Part shown: positions 41,503-51,311 of the stretch, piece after piece
How positions within the stretch are numbered: the stretch's first letter is position 1
Layout of the letters: the number at the start of each line of letters is the position of its first letter
Origin: Bacteroidales bacterium
Lineage (GTDB): Bacteria > Bacteroidota > Bacteroidia > Bacteroidales > F082
Direction: 5' to 3'
Length of the DNA: 64,000 nucleotides
NCBI GenBank assembly: GCA_016284305.1
Contig: JAEEON010000005.1
Span: forward strand, 1-64,000
Program-made: the position numbers and the translations under genes
Notes under the pieces: generated by a model
What the model was told of the DNA's origin: nothing
Databases searched by the model: none
The model's input: only the letters and a program-made list of their open reading frames with translations

Positions 41503-43085
41503 GTTTTTTTCTTAAATAGACCCATTATAGTGATTACCAAGGTGACGAGCAAGAGTCCGAAAGTCAACCACATTGCAATCCGATACAGATAGTCACCATG
41601 TTTGGTGTAAAAGGTTTTTTCGGTATTTGCTTTCAATGTAGCCTTGATGACGTCTTCTTTCCAATACTCGGTACTTTGGATCACGTCGCCCCGTTGGTTG
41701 AAGAAACCTGATTTTCCGGTATTTGCTGAACGTGCCACGCAACGGCGGTTCTCGATGGCACGCAATTTTGAGAATTCGAAGTGTTGGCGGTATCCTGGCG
41801 TGTCACCCCACCAACCATCATTGGTGATGACGAACAGCAGATCGGCACCTTTCTTGGCAAACTCACTTACATAGCCGCCAAAGGCCGACTCATAGCAGAT
41901 GGGCACACCTACCTGGTGTCCGTCGAAGCTCATGTTTTGTGGGTAAGGATCGGTTTTCAGCGTACCTCGCGCGATACCTACGGTGAGGCTAAAGTGTTTC
42001 AGGAACCCCATCCATTCAGGGATGGCCTCAACCGCTGGTGTCAGCTTCGACTTGTTACGGTGCTGTACGTTGAGGGTGTCGATGAGCCAAGCGGTGTTAT
42101 GGGCATAGTAATAACGGTCGCTGTTGCCGACTTGGCGAGCAGGGAAATCGTCCTCCATCCCCTTAGGCACCCATTCGTAAGAGAATCCACCGATAACGAA
42201 ACAACAGTTGGGGTGTCGCTCAGTGAACGTGCCGAGGATGTCGAAAGCCCTGACATCCTTCAAGCGGTCGAGCCAGATACCCTCCTCGATGGCCGATTCG
42301 GAGCTGACAACGAATCGTGTATTAGGGGTGACGAGCTTCTCGGCCAGATTGACGTTGCGCTGGACTACCGCATCGTAAAATTGCTTGTCAAACTGCTCGT
42401 TCCATGGGTCGCAGTTCTGTTGGATTACAATCACCTCGGTGTCGGTACCCTTGTCCTCGTAATGGTTATAGGCTATCTTGCTCCCGATGATGGGCAGGAT
42501 TAACAGCAGGATGGTGGCTATCGAGTAAACACGTATGGCTTTTTTGTCGCGTTTCCTTTCGCAGCAGGCAAGGTTGTTAATCATGATGTTGACCAGCAAA
42601 ACCCATAAGGTTCCGCCAGCTGCACCTGTCACCGAGTACCATTGTACCCAAGTGGTGCAAGTGGAAAAGACGTTGCCGAGACTGAGCCATGGCCACTTCG
42701 CTGCCCAGTAGTAGTGCAAAAACTCAAAAGCCATCCAATACGGAATCAGCAGGAAGTTGCCGATGCGATCGTTGTGGAGTTTTGTCTTGGTGAAATGGAA
42801 AACCCAGAACACAATAGCCATGAACAAGGCATTGAGAATCCATGCAAGGATAGCTGCAGGGGTGGCGTTCCATACCCACCAGGTTGTCAATACGTTCCAG
42901 ATCAAGAAGGTGAGAAACGAGAGCCATAGCACATGCCCCTTCTCGCCCTTACTGATGCGTTCTTCAATATAGAGCAGGGGAACCAAGGCGACGAAAATCA
43001 ACGCTGCCCATCCGCGTAATGGCCAGGCCGCCCATAGAAGCAAGCCGCTTGCAATGGACAACAAAAGCTTATGGTATTTTTTCAT
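41499..43085 (-). CDS. lnt: Apolipoprotein N-acyltransferase
   Basis: A 528-residue inner-membrane enzyme adding the third acyl chain to lipoproteins. Several N-terminal membrane helices are followed by a periplasmic nitrilase-fold domain with the Glu-Lys-Cys triad: SSESAIEEG (about residue 262), the lysine region near KSKLTP (about 345) and ICYESAFG (about 395). The ATG at 43085 is chosen because it follows a -7 box and begins right before the first helix. It is co-translated with dus. Confidence 0.93.
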   Translation of the reverse strand: MKKYHKLLLSIASGLLLWAAWPLRGWAALIFVALVPLLYIEERISKGEKGHVLWLSFLTFLIWNVLTTWWVWNATPAAILAWILNALFMAIVFWVFHFTKTKLHNDRIGNFLLIPYWMAFEFLHYYWAAKWPWLSLGNVFSTCTTWVQWYSVTGAAGGTLWVLLVNIMINNLACCERKRDKKAIRVYSIATILLLILPIIGSKIAYNHYEDKGTDTEVIVIQQNCDPWNEQFDKQFYDAVVQRNVNLAEKLVTPNTRFVVSSESAIEEGIWLDRLKDVRAFDILGTFTERHPNCCFVIGGFSYEWVPKGMEDDFPARQVGNSDRYYYAHNTAWLIDTLNVQHRNKSKLTPAVEAIPEWMGFLKHFSLTVGIARGTLKTDPYPQNMSFDGHQVGVPICYESAFGGYVSEFAKKGADLLFVITNDGWWGDTPGYRQHFEFSKLRAIENRRCVARSANTGKSGFFNQRGDVIQSTEYWKEDVIKATLKANTEKTFYTKHGDYLYRIAMWLTFGLLLVTLVITIMGLFKKKT

Positions 43086-43094
43086 TTTTATAAT

Positions 43095-43128
43095 TTTGGC
43101 AAAAATAACGATTAGTTGAGTATCTTTG
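43095..43128 (+). promoter_or_regulatory. Promoter for the GT9 gene
   Basis: TTTG at 43095-43098 and TATCTTTG at 43121-43128, 22 bases apart. Transcription should begin near 43134. Confidence 0.6.
43100..43107 (-). promoter_or_regulatory. -7 box for lnt-dus
   Basis: TATTTTTG on the minus strand, overlapping the divergent promoter of the glycosyltransferase gene. Confidence 0.5.
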
Positions 43129-43147
43129 TTGCGCAAATGACGTTATT

Positions 43148-44148
43148 TTGAAAAAGATCCTCATCATTCGGTTCAGTTCCATCGGTGACATTGTGTTAAC
43201 AACACCTGTCGTCCGTTGCTTGCATCGCCAGCTTCCTGATGTCGAGATTCATGTCCTCACCAAAGCAGCTTTCCGGACCATCTATGCAGAGAACCCTTAT
43301 GTAGCCAAAGTCATTGTGATGGATGACGAGCTCAAGAAGATCCTCCCTGGTTTGCGTGAAGAAAAGTACGACTATGTCGTGGATCTTCACCGCAACTGGA
43401 GGTCGTGGCGAGTCCGTCTTTCCTTGCGTTGTCCATCATCGACCTTCCCCAAACTCGACTTTCAGAAATTCCTTTATACCAAATTGAAGATTGGGAGCCT
43501 GCCCGAGGTGCATATTGTGGACCGTTATTTCAGGGCGGTGAAGAAACTTGGGATCACTAATGATGGCGAGGGACTGGATTACTTTATCGCAGAGAAGGAT
43601 GAGATTCGGTTCACTGATCTGCCAGCAATGTGCCATGAGGGTTTTGTCGCCATGGTTGTCGGTGGACAGCATAACACTAAGATTCTACCGGTCGACAAGG
43701 CGGTCGAGGTATGTCAGTTGTTAAGTTGTCCTGTGATCTTGGTGGGAGGTCCCGACGATGCTCCAAGGGGTGAGGCTATTGTGAATGCGGTGGGACTTTC
43801 CGTTTTTAATAGCTGTGGTAAACTCACCCTGGGTCAGTCAGCATCGTTGCTTAAGCTGGCGGATGTCGTGATTACTAATGACACTGGAATGATGCACATT
43901 GCCGCTGCTTTGCGTAAACGTATCGTTTCGGTTTGGGGTAACACGGTGCCTGAGTTTGGCATGTATCCTTACCTCCCAGAAGGAATGGAGCCTGCGGTCA
44001 TCATCGAGGACAAGACCTTGCGATGCCGGCCCTGCGACAAACTGGGATACGACCGTTGTCCTAGGGGTCATTTCAAATGCATGAAATCGTTGGATACCAA
44101 GCTGATTGCAGAAAAAACAAAAGCCGGACTTTCGCCCGGCTTAAGGGG

Positions 44149-44167
<19 letters not shown>
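43148..44167 (+). CDS. Glycosyltransferase family 9 (heptosyltransferase-like)
   Basis: A 339-residue ADP-heptose:LPS heptosyltransferase-like enzyme of lipopolysaccharide core synthesis. It begins KKILIIRFSSIGDIVLTTPV, and a later ITNDTGMMHIAAAL motif lies in the C-terminal nucleotide-sugar domain. The only usable start is a TTG at 43148: the upstream ATG at 43138 ends after four codons, with its TGA overlapping the TTG. The last 16 codons run through the tRNA-Phe terminator and into the tRNA itself, giving a Gly/Ser-rich tail. Confidence 0.88.
44112..44142 (-). terminator. Rho-independent terminator of tRNA-Phe
   Basis: On the minus strand AAGCCGG/CCGGCTT forms a 7-bp stem, followed by TTG and a run of T. 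It begins about six bases after the tRNA 3' end and lies inside the 3' end of the opposing GT9 gene. Confidence 0.8.
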
Positions 44168-44221
<54 letters not shown>

Positions 44222-44237
44222 CCATTGTTTGCGCTTG

Positions 44238-44267
44238 CAAAGGTACAGCTTTTTTTGGAATTAGCAA
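44238..44267 (-). promoter_or_regulatory. Promoter for tRNA-Phe
   Basis: On the minus strand TTG (44265-44267) and TACCTTTG (44238-44245) are spaced by 19 bases, with the mature 5' end 16 bases downstream of the -7 box. Confidence 0.6.
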
Positions 44268-44326
44268 CAATTTTTTCTAAAAATTTCAGTTTTTTTTCAG
44301 AACTTTGCACCCCGAAAATAATAGTA

Positions 44327-45622
44327 ATGAAGAAGTTTTTTCTTAATCGACTGATATTGACCGCACTTATCGTAATGATGACGGGGGTTACCTTCGCTCA
44401 GGCAGATTTGGATTCCCCTTATTCCATGTTTGGATTGGGGCAGGTGCGGAACAAAACCATGAATGCGCAGCTGAAGGGTATGGGCGGTGTGGCCAATGCA
44501 ATGTCCGGCAAGAACATGCTCAACGCTGCTAATCCCGCTTCTTATGCGATGATCGACACCTTGGCTTTTTTGTTTGATGCGGGCATCTATGCGAAATCTT
44601 CCACGTTCAGCACTTCTGCGCTGTCGGAGAATGCAAGTTGCGCCTCGTTCGACTATGTGGCCATGGGATTTGCGCCCACTCGTTGGTGGAAAGTAGCCCT
44701 TGGAGCCCAACCCTACAGTGCAGTGGGCTATAACGTGGTCACCACATTCAACAACGAAGTTTTGGGCAAGTACGAACAGGCCTTCCAAGGTGAAGGAGGT
44801 CTGAATCAGGTGTTCCTCGGCAATGCCTTCCGCTTGGGCAAGCATCTCTCTGTTGGTGCCAACGTCAATTACGTGTTTGGCGATAGCAAGTCAACAACTA
44901 CTCTCAGCTATCCCGATTCCACCTTTATTATATGCTCTCGCCGCAGTCGCGATGTGATGATCAGTTCGTTCATGTTCGATTATGGCATCATGTATCAAGG
45001 TCAACTGGGTAATGATTTTACCCTCGGGGTCGGTGTTACCTACAATCAAAAAATCAACCTGAGAGGAAGCCAAACCCTTTATGTCCGTTCTGTCGAAGCT
45101 GGAATCAACGAGGAGAATTCCGTAGAATATGTGATTGATACCATCGTTTTTGAGAAAGATAAAAACGCCAGTTATACTCTTCCTCATGCTTTTGGCGTTG
45201 GTGTTTCACTTCAGAAAAACAATCGGTGGACCTTGGGCGTCGATTTCAACTGGGCCGACTGGAGCTCCTTTGCTAAGAATGGAGTCAGCGATCCCTTGCA
45301 AGACTCTTGGAGTGTGGCCGTGGGAGGCGAATACATCCCATCGTCCACCTCCATCTCCAACTATTGGACAAGAGTTTCCTATCGCTTGGGCGGATTTTAT
45401 GAGCAGACCTATCTCAATATCAACGGGACCTCAATTAATAAAATAGGTGTATCGGCTGGAATGACGTTGCCTATGCCTCGTTCGCAGTCGAGGGTGAACC
45501 TTGGACTGGAGCTCGGAAAATGTGGCACGAAATCTGCTAACCTCATCCAAGAAAATTATGTAAAGCTCACCGTGGGAATCTCCATATTCGAACGGTGGTT
45601 CGTCAAGAGAAAGTATAATTAA
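44327..45622 (+). CDS. FadL-like outer-membrane beta-barrel protein
   Basis: A 431-residue protein with a signal peptide ending VTFAQ (about residue 24). The start DSPYSMFGLGQVRNKTM, followed by GMGGVANAMSGKNMLNAANPAS, resembles the OMPP1/FadL/TodX and PorV group, with many amphipathic strands after it. A role in uptake of hydrophobic molecules is only an inference. The ATG at 44327 is chosen because it begins the signal peptide; the longer frame reads into the tRNA. It is first in a run with the TPR protein, lptC and the CNNM protein. Confidence 0.8.
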   Translation: MKKFFLNRLILTALIVMMTGVTFAQADLDSPYSMFGLGQVRNKTMNAQLKGMGGVANAMSGKNMLNAANPASYAMIDTLAFLFDAGIYAKSSTFSTSALSENASCASFDYVAMGFAPTRWWKVALGAQPYSAVGYNVVTTFNNEVLGKYEQAFQGEGGLNQVFLGNAFRLGKHLSVGANVNYVFGDSKSTTTLSYPDSTFIICSRRSRDVMISSFMFDYGIMYQGQLGNDFTLGVGVTYNQKINLRGSQTLYVRSVEAGINEENSVEYVIDTIVFEKDKNASYTLPHAFGVGVSLQKNNRWTLGVDFNWADWSSFAKNGVSDPLQDSWSVAVGGEYIPSSTSISNYWTRVSYRLGGFYEQTYLNINGTSINKIGVSAGMTLPMPRSQSRVNLGLELGKCGTKSANLIQENYVKLTVGISIFERWFVKRKYN

Positions 45623-45652
45623 AGAAAGTTTAACCATTAATAATCAATAGAG

Positions 45653-47110
45653 ATGAAAACAAGAAGAATTGTGTTATTGGCTGTTGCTTTAGGAATGGCC
45701 CTCAGCGTTTCCGCACAAGATCCTGCATCAGAATCCAAGTACGGTGCTGACAGTGTGAATTGCGTCACCAAACTCTCGATCTATCGTGAGTATTACAAAC
45801 AATGGGAGGCTGCCAAGTTCGCAGCGGATGCCGTTAGTGCTGAGATGATCTCCGCCTGGCGTGAGGTGTTCCTTACCTGCCCTCGTGCTAGCCAATACAC
45901 CTATACCAATGGTGAGAAGATCCTCGATTACCTCATCCGCACCGATTCCAAGAACAAGGATGCGTACATCGATACCATTTGCATGTTGATGGATACGAGA
46001 GCCAAGTATTTCCCGACCGATCCCAAGACTGGAGCTTCTCAGGTGTCCAGCATCATGGGTAGAAAAGGCCTCTTGGTTTATACCTATAACAAGAACCGCT
46101 ACGAAGAGGTGTACAACATTCTTAAGGATGCCGTGGCCCTCGATGCCTCTCAGTTGCAAGGCGCTTATATCGATGCATACTTCAAGGCTACCATCGACAT
46201 GGTCAACAATGGCAAGGAAGAGAAGATGACCATCATCAATGTCTATCAAGAACTCTCCGAAGTGCTTGACGACAACATCAAGGTGCTTGCTGAGACCGAG
46301 GCTCAACTTCTTGAAGCTCGTGCCAACGCTGAAGAAACGGGTGACTCCGAAGGTGTCAGCGGATTTGACAAGCAGATCGAGAAGAATGAGAAGAACATCA
46401 ACATCAACAAGGGTGTGAAGAACAACATCGACAACCTCTTCCAACCTTATGCTTCTTGCGACGACCTTATCAAAGTGTTCACTGCCAAGATGGCTGAGAC
46501 ACCGGAGGATATCGAACTTCTGAAACGCATCACCACTATCCTCGACAAAAAAGACTGCACCGACTCAAAGCTCTTCCTCGAAGCCAGTGTCAAACTGCAC
46601 GAAATGGCACCCAGCCCCGAATCTGCTTACAACATCGGTATCAAGTACTTCAAGGATGGCAAAAACAGCGAGGCAGCCAAATACTTCGAGGAGGCAGCTT
46701 CTTCCTCTAACAACGACCGCGTTTACAGAGCTTATAGAAACTTGGCTTACTGCTACCTGAACACTTATAGCTACACCAAGTGCCGTGATGCCGCCCGTCG
46801 TGCCGCTGCCGTTGACCCGACCGCTGGTGAACCTTACATCATCATAGGTTTGGCCTACGCCCAGTCAGCCAACAGCATGTCCGACAGTAAGTTCGGTGGT
46901 AAGGAAGCCTACTGGGCCGCTGTCGATAAGTTCGTCAAGGCAGCCAATATCGATCCTTCGGTAGCAAGCCGCGCCAATGGTTTGGCCGCTTCCTACAGAC
47001 AGCACTTCCCCTCAACCGAGACCATCTTCTTCAACGATTATGCTGAAGGACAGTCTTATACGGTCGGTGGCTGGATTGGTGAGGCCACAACTATCAGAGC
47101 CTCTAAATAA
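45653..47110 (+). CDS. Exported TPR-repeat protein
   Basis: A 485-residue periplasmic protein with a signal peptide (MKTRRIVLLAVALGMALSVSAQ). Helical repeats run throughout; the C-terminal TPRs (AYNIGIKYFKDGKNSEAAKYF, YRNLAYCYLNTY) are the clearest. A central acidic coiled coil is at about residues 200-265. It is probably a scaffold for envelope assembly. It lies between a FadL-like OMP and lptC, with short gaps. Confidence 0.8.
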   Translation: MKTRRIVLLAVALGMALSVSAQDPASESKYGADSVNCVTKLSIYREYYKQWEAAKFAADAVSAEMISAWREVFLTCPRASQYTYTNGEKILDYLIRTDSKNKDAYIDTICMLMDTRAKYFPTDPKTGASQVSSIMGRKGLLVYTYNKNRYEEVYNILKDAVALDASQLQGAYIDAYFKATIDMVNNGKEEKMTIINVYQELSEVLDDNIKVLAETEAQLLEARANAEETGDSEGVSGFDKQIEKNEKNININKGVKNNIDNLFQPYASCDDLIKVFTAKMAETPEDIELLKRITTILDKKDCTDSKLFLEASVKLHEMAPSPESAYNIGIKYFKDGKNSEAAKYFEEAASSSNNDRVYRAYRNLAYCYLNTYSYTKCRDAARRAAAVDPTAGEPYIIIGLAYAQSANSMSDSKFGGKEAYWAAVDKFVKAANIDPSVASRANGLAASYRQHFPSTETIFFNDYAEGQSYTVGGWIGEATTIRASK

Positions 47111-47118
47111 CCCTAGCG

Positions 47119-47700
47119 TTGAAAACCAAGGAAGTGAAGTCGCATCGGACGACAAGATTTCTCATACACAACATCACAGCCTTGATGGCTGTGATGTTGT
47201 TTTCGTGTGGGAACCCCACTTCAGTCATCCAACAGCTGGCCTCTGACGATACCCTCTCGGGCGTGGTAGCATACGATATCGTGTTCTATCGGAGCGACTC
47301 CGGCATCGTTCAGTTGGAGCTTAAGGCCCCCGTCATGGTTCGCCAAGGCAACGACTCCAGCTTCCTTGAATTCCCACAAGGCTTCAAAGCTTCAATCTTC
47401 GACAAAAACCATCGGGTGACTTCGGAGATCAGCGCCGACTATGGCGTGCATCGTGACAACGGAAAGATGGTTGAAGCCATTGGAAATGTGGTGGTGGAAA
47501 ACCTTCAACGAGGACAGAAGTTGACTTCGGAGAAACTTTATTGGTATCAACAAACCAAAATGATTTATACCCGATCGAAGGTCAGAATCATCATGCCCGA
47601 CAAGGATATCACGGGCGACAGCCTGGTCTCATCGGAAGATTTTGAAGAATACACTATATATAACGGACAAGCGACGTTCGAGGTCGAGGAGGATAAATGA
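47119..47700 (+). CDS. lptC: LPS export protein LptC
   Basis: A 193-residue LPS-transport bridge subunit. Its N-terminal signal or anchor ends at a lipobox (VMLFSC). An OstA-like domain follows, with EFPQGFKASIFDKNHRVTSEISADYGV, GNVVVENLQRGQKLTSEKLYW and a strand giving TIYNGQATFEV. The start is a TTG (47119), since no ATG precedes the hydrophobic region; an internal ATG (47188) would remove most of the basic N-region. It overlaps the next gene by four bases. Confidence 0.85.
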   Translation: MKTKEVKSHRTTRFLIHNITALMAVMLFSCGNPTSVIQQLASDDTLSGVVAYDIVFYRSDSGIVQLELKAPVMVRQGNDSSFLEFPQGFKASIFDKNHRVTSEISADYGVHRDNGKMVEAIGNVVVENLQRGQKLTSEKLYWYQQTKMIYTRSKVRIIMPDKDITGDSLVSSEDFEEYTIYNGQATFEVEEDK

Positions 47701-48980
47701 TGAACGACTGGATTATTGTTGCAATCACTTTGTTCTTTTCGGCGCTGTGTTCCGGGCTTGAGATTGCATTTAACAGCACCAACCGTCTTCAGCTGGAGGT
47801 CGATCTGAAGAAAAACAAGTTCTCGGCCAAGGTGATGAGCCTGTTTTTCCGGCATCAGTCCCATTTCATCACCTCCTTACTCATCGGTAACAACATTGCC
47901 AACATTATTTACGGCATCGCCATGGCGAGGATTCTTCGCCCCGTGGCGTTGTGGATGCTCCCCGAGTCGTTGGAGTTGGAGTTTGCCATCCTGCTGATCC
48001 AGTCCATCCTCTCCACTCTGCTAGTCCTCGTTGTGGCTGAGTTCCTTCCTAAGCTACTCTTCCGTATCAACCCCAACGCCATCCTCTCTTTCTTCGCTTT
48101 CCCGACAGTGGTATGCTTCTATCTTCTTTATCCCTTGACGCTCATCTATTCAGGCATCGCCTACCTCATCATCCGTGTGTTTTTCAGGATGAAGATGGAC
48201 CAACAGGAATACAAGATCAGCACGGTTGATTTCGACGATTACATCACTGGTTTTGCCGATCAGGCCGAGGCTGATGAAGATGTTCAGCAGGAGATACAGC
48301 TGTTCCAGAATGCGATGGATTTCGGACAGGTCAAGCTTCGCGAGTGCATGGGCCCCCGCAATGAAATCGAATCGGTGAAGATTACCGACGACCTCCATGT
48401 GTTGAAAGACCGATTTGAGGAGACTAAACACTCCAAGTTGATTGTCTATAAAGATAACATCGACAACATCGTGGGCTATATCCATCTGAATGATGTCGTT
48501 GAGGCTCTGGCTCATAGGAAGAAAGTCACTGCAGCCGACCTTTTGCGTTCCATCGATTTCTTCCCGGAGACCTATACCGCTGACCGCTTGCTGAAGCATT
48601 TCATTCAAAAACACCAAGGCATTGCTGTAGTTGTGGATGAGTTTGGTGGCACTTCGGGAATTGTCTCCATGGAGGATGTCATCGAGGAGATCTTCGGTGA
48701 GATCGAGGACGAATATGACGAGGAAGAAGAGACTGAGAAGGTTCTTAAGGAAGACACGTATGTGTTCTCTGCCCGTCTTGAAATCGATTATCTCAACGAG
48801 ACTTACGATTTGGACCTTCCTGTTTCCGACGATTACGAGACCTTGGCGGGGATGATTTTGCATTATTATGAGAACATTCCTGAAACGGGAGACGAACTTA
48901 CCATAGGGAATTATCGAGTTAAAGTACTGAAAGCCACTGATATGAAGCTTGAGGAAGTGGAGTTGAAACGGATGCAATAA
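47697..48980 (+). CDS. CNNM/CorC-type membrane protein with CBS domains
   Basis: A 427-residue protein: DUF21/CNNM membrane domain (about 1-190, starting LFFSALCSGLEIAFNSTNR), a CBS pair (about 205-335, VVVDEFGGTSGIVSMEDVIEEIFGEI at its end), and a CorC_HlyC C-terminal domain. Relatives transport or sense Mg2+ or Co2+, and the Bacteroidota gliding protein GldE has the same architecture. It is co-translated with lptC and followed by ppiD. Confidence 0.88.
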   Translation: MMNDWIIVAITLFFSALCSGLEIAFNSTNRLQLEVDLKKNKFSAKVMSLFFRHQSHFITSLLIGNNIANIIYGIAMARILRPVALWMLPESLELEFAILLIQSILSTLLVLVVAEFLPKLLFRINPNAILSFFAFPTVVCFYLLYPLTLIYSGIAYLIIRVFFRMKMDQQEYKISTVDFDDYITGFADQAEADEDVQQEIQLFQNAMDFGQVKLRECMGPRNEIESVKITDDLHVLKDRFEETKHSKLIVYKDNIDNIVGYIHLNDVVEALAHRKKVTAADLLRSIDFFPETYTADRLLKHFIQKHQGIAVVVDEFGGTSGIVSMEDVIEEIFGEIEDEYDEEEETEKVLKEDTYVFSARLEIDYLNETYDLDLPVSDDYETLAGMILHYYENIPETGDELTIGNYRVKVLKATDMKLEEVELKRMQ

Positions 48981-49032
48981 TGGAAAAAAAGAAAGTTTTC
49001 ACACTTTTTTTCGTAGATTGAAATCCTTTTAC

Positions 49033-49040
49033 TAAATTTG
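49033..49040 (+). promoter_or_regulatory. -7 box for ppiD
   Basis: TAAATTTG, about 46 bases before the ATG. The -33 region has no clean TTTG. Confidence 0.45.
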
Positions 49041-49085
49041 CAGGCTCAAATTTTGGATAAAAATAGATATTAATAAATAAGCATT

Positions 49086-51209
49086 ATGGCAGCAATTGAA
49101 AAAATCAGAAGACGTTCAGGATTGTTGATTGCAATCATTGGACTTGCCTTGTTGGCATTTGTCCTTCAGGACCTTTTCCAGAGCACGGGCAGACACCGCG
49201 AGTACAACGTGGCTGTGATTGATGGCGAGAAGATTCCTTACAAGGACTTTGAGGATTTAAAGAACAAGAATCTGGAAAACATGAAGAGGAATGCAGGTAA
49301 CAACCTTACCTCATCACAGACGTATAGTGTTTACAATAGCACCCTCGACCAGATGATCAAGGAACATCTCATGACCAAGGAATATGACGCTATCGGCATG
49401 AATGTTTCCCCTGATGAGCTTTATGATCAGTTTGTGGGTGATGATCCTCACCAGTGGGTCGTCCAAAGCTTTACCGATGCCAACGGTAGCTTCAACAGGG
49501 ATGCCATGCTGAACTATATGCAGAATCTCGACCAATACCCAATTGAGAACCGTAACCAATGGGTCGAATTCGAGAATGCCATCAAAGACAACCGTTTGGA
49601 GACCAAGTTCAACAACCTGATTAAGGCTTCGTACTTTGTGCCCGCCAAGTTGGCTCAGAAGTATTACGAGAACAAGAACCTCACCGCAACCGCCGATGTC
49701 GTTGCTCTGCGTTATACCAACATCCCTGACTCAACAGTGGTTGTGACCGATCAGGACAACAAGAAGTTCTACGAGGACAACAAGTATCGTTTTGAGACCG
49801 ATGCTACCCGTGGAATCGAATACGTGGTCTTTGACATTAAGCCCTCCGTTGAGGATAACCAAGAGGCTATGAAGATTGTCACCGAGATGAAGAATGACTT
49901 CACCAACACTGACAACGTGGCCAGCTTCGTCAACGCCAATTCCGACCAACGTTATGACAGCACTTGGATGGGTCGTGCCGATGTGCCCGCCTCCATCGAG
50001 AACGTGATCTTCGATGCCGGCAACCAGCCTGGCTTCGTTTATGGTCCTTACTTTGAAGACAATGCCTATAACTTGGTTCGTATCGTTGATATGCAAAACC
50101 GTGCTGACTCACTGAAAGCCAGCCACATCCTCATCCCTTACATGGGCGCTCTCCGTAGCGAGGACACTGTCACCACCAAGGAAAGAGCTCAGGCCGTGGC
50201 CGATAGCTTGGCTAACGTGCTGAGAAAGAATGTCAAAAAGACTGAGTTGTTTGCTGAGCTGGCTACCCAGTTCTCTTCCGACAAGGGTTCTGCTGAAAAA
50301 GGTGGTGACCTGGATTGGTTCACTGATGGCATGATGGTTCCTGAGTTCAACGAGTTCGTGATGAAGAACCCCGTGGGTCAGATTGGCGTCGTGGAGACTC
50401 CTTTCGGATTCCATGTCATCAAGGTTACCGGCAAGACTGAGATGCAACCCAAGGCCCGCTTGGCCGTGTTGAAACATGACGTCACCGCCAGCACCAAGAC
50501 CTATCAGGACATCTTCGCTGTGGCTAACAAGTTCGTCACCGAGAACCGCACCTATGATCAATTCAACGCTGCTATTGAAGCGCAGAACCTGACCAAGCGC
50601 ACCATGCCTCGTTTGACTGCCTCGACCTATCAGATCACTGGTATTGAGAATCCTCGTCAGATTGTCCGTTGGGCTTTCGATGACAAGACTCAAAAAGGTG
50701 ATGTCTCCTCCATCTTCGAACTCGACGATATGTTCGTAGTGGCTGCTTTGACTGACATCGTTCCTGAAGGCTACGCTCCTTTGGAGAAAGTGATTGAACA
50801 GTCGAAGTATCAGATCCTCAACAAGAAGAAAGGTGAGATTGCTTTGGAAAAGATGAAGGCTTGTGGTACCGATTACGACCGCATGGTCAGCGAACTCGGT
50901 GCTGAAAGCACTAGCGTTGCCGATGTCAACCTCGATTCACGTGTGTTGGGCAACTTCGGCGTTGAAGCTGATGTCATCGGTACTATCCTTGGTATGAAGG
51001 AAGGTGAAGTGGTTGGCCCTATCGCCGGTAACTCATCTGCTTTCGTTGTCAAGAACGTGAAGTTCCAACAGCCCGCTGCTACCACCGATTACAGCACGGT
51101 GTTGAGAGACAAGACTTCTCAATTCAACAACAAGGTGTTGAACAATGGTGTTTACAACGCCCTGAAGAACAACGCCAAGATCGAGGACAACAGAGTGTTG
51201 TTCTACTAA
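49086..51209 (+). CDS. PpiD-like periplasmic peptidyl-prolyl isomerase
   Basis: A 707-residue chaperone for envelope proteins. It has an N-terminal membrane anchor (about residues 12-32, GLLIAIIGLALLAFVLQDLF), a SurA-type N-domain, and a parvulin domain at about 340-450 (LKASHILIPYMG, then GGDLDWFTDGMMVPEFNEF and FGFHVIKVT). A second partial parvulin-like region follows. It sits after lptC and the CNNM gene, a common Bacteroidota arrangement, and ends in a strong terminator. Confidence 0.88.
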   Translation: MAAIEKIRRRSGLLIAIIGLALLAFVLQDLFQSTGRHREYNVAVIDGEKIPYKDFEDLKNKNLENMKRNAGNNLTSSQTYSVYNSTLDQMIKEHLMTKEYDAIGMNVSPDELYDQFVGDDPHQWVVQSFTDANGSFNRDAMLNYMQNLDQYPIENRNQWVEFENAIKDNRLETKFNNLIKASYFVPAKLAQKYYENKNLTATADVVALRYTNIPDSTVVVTDQDNKKFYEDNKYRFETDATRGIEYVVFDIKPSVEDNQEAMKIVTEMKNDFTNTDNVASFVNANSDQRYDSTWMGRADVPASIENVIFDAGNQPGFVYGPYFEDNAYNLVRIVDMQNRADSLKASHILIPYMGALRSEDTVTTKERAQAVADSLANVLRKNVKKTELFAELATQFSSDKGSAEKGGDLDWFTDGMMVPEFNEFVMKNPVGQIGVVETPFGFHVIKVTGKTEMQPKARLAVLKHDVTASTKTYQDIFAVANKFVTENRTYDQFNAAIEAQNLTKRTMPRLTASTYQITGIENPRQIVRWAFDDKTQKGDVSSIFELDDMFVVAALTDIVPEGYAPLEKVIEQSKYQILNKKKGEIALEKMKACGTDYDRMVSELGAESTSVADVNLDSRVLGNFGVEADVIGTILGMKEGEVVGPIAGNSSAFVVKNVKFQQPAATTDYSTVLRDKTSQFNNKVLNNGVYNALKNNAKIEDNRVLFY

Positions 51210-51211
51210 TA

Positions 51212-51232
51212 GAAGGCAGAAGTCAGAAGACA
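51212..51232. repeat. GAAGNNA heptads after ppiD
   Basis: GAAGGCA, GAAGTCA, GAAGACA in tandem on the plus strand, immediately after the ppiD stop. The same family occurs inside nrdJ. Confidence 0.65.
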
Positions 51233-51241
51233 GAATGATTG

Positions 51242-51280
51242 AAAGGGGATGGCTCATTTGAGCCATCCCCTTTCGTTTTT
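51242..51280 (+). terminator. Strong rho-independent terminator after ppiD
   Basis: A perfect 15-bp stem (51242-51256/51259-51273) with a 2-base loop, followed by CGTTTTT. It could also act on the convergent C69 gene. Confidence 0.85.
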
Positions 51281-51283
51281 CCC

Positions 51284-51311
51284 CCTTCTTGCTTCTTACT
51301 TCTTACTTCTT
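51284..51311. repeat. GAAGNNA heptads at the C69 3' end
   Basis: On the minus strand GAAGTAA, GAAGTAA, GAAGCAA, GAAGGGG begin right after the C69 dipeptidase stop, nearly the same order as at nadD. Confidence 0.7.
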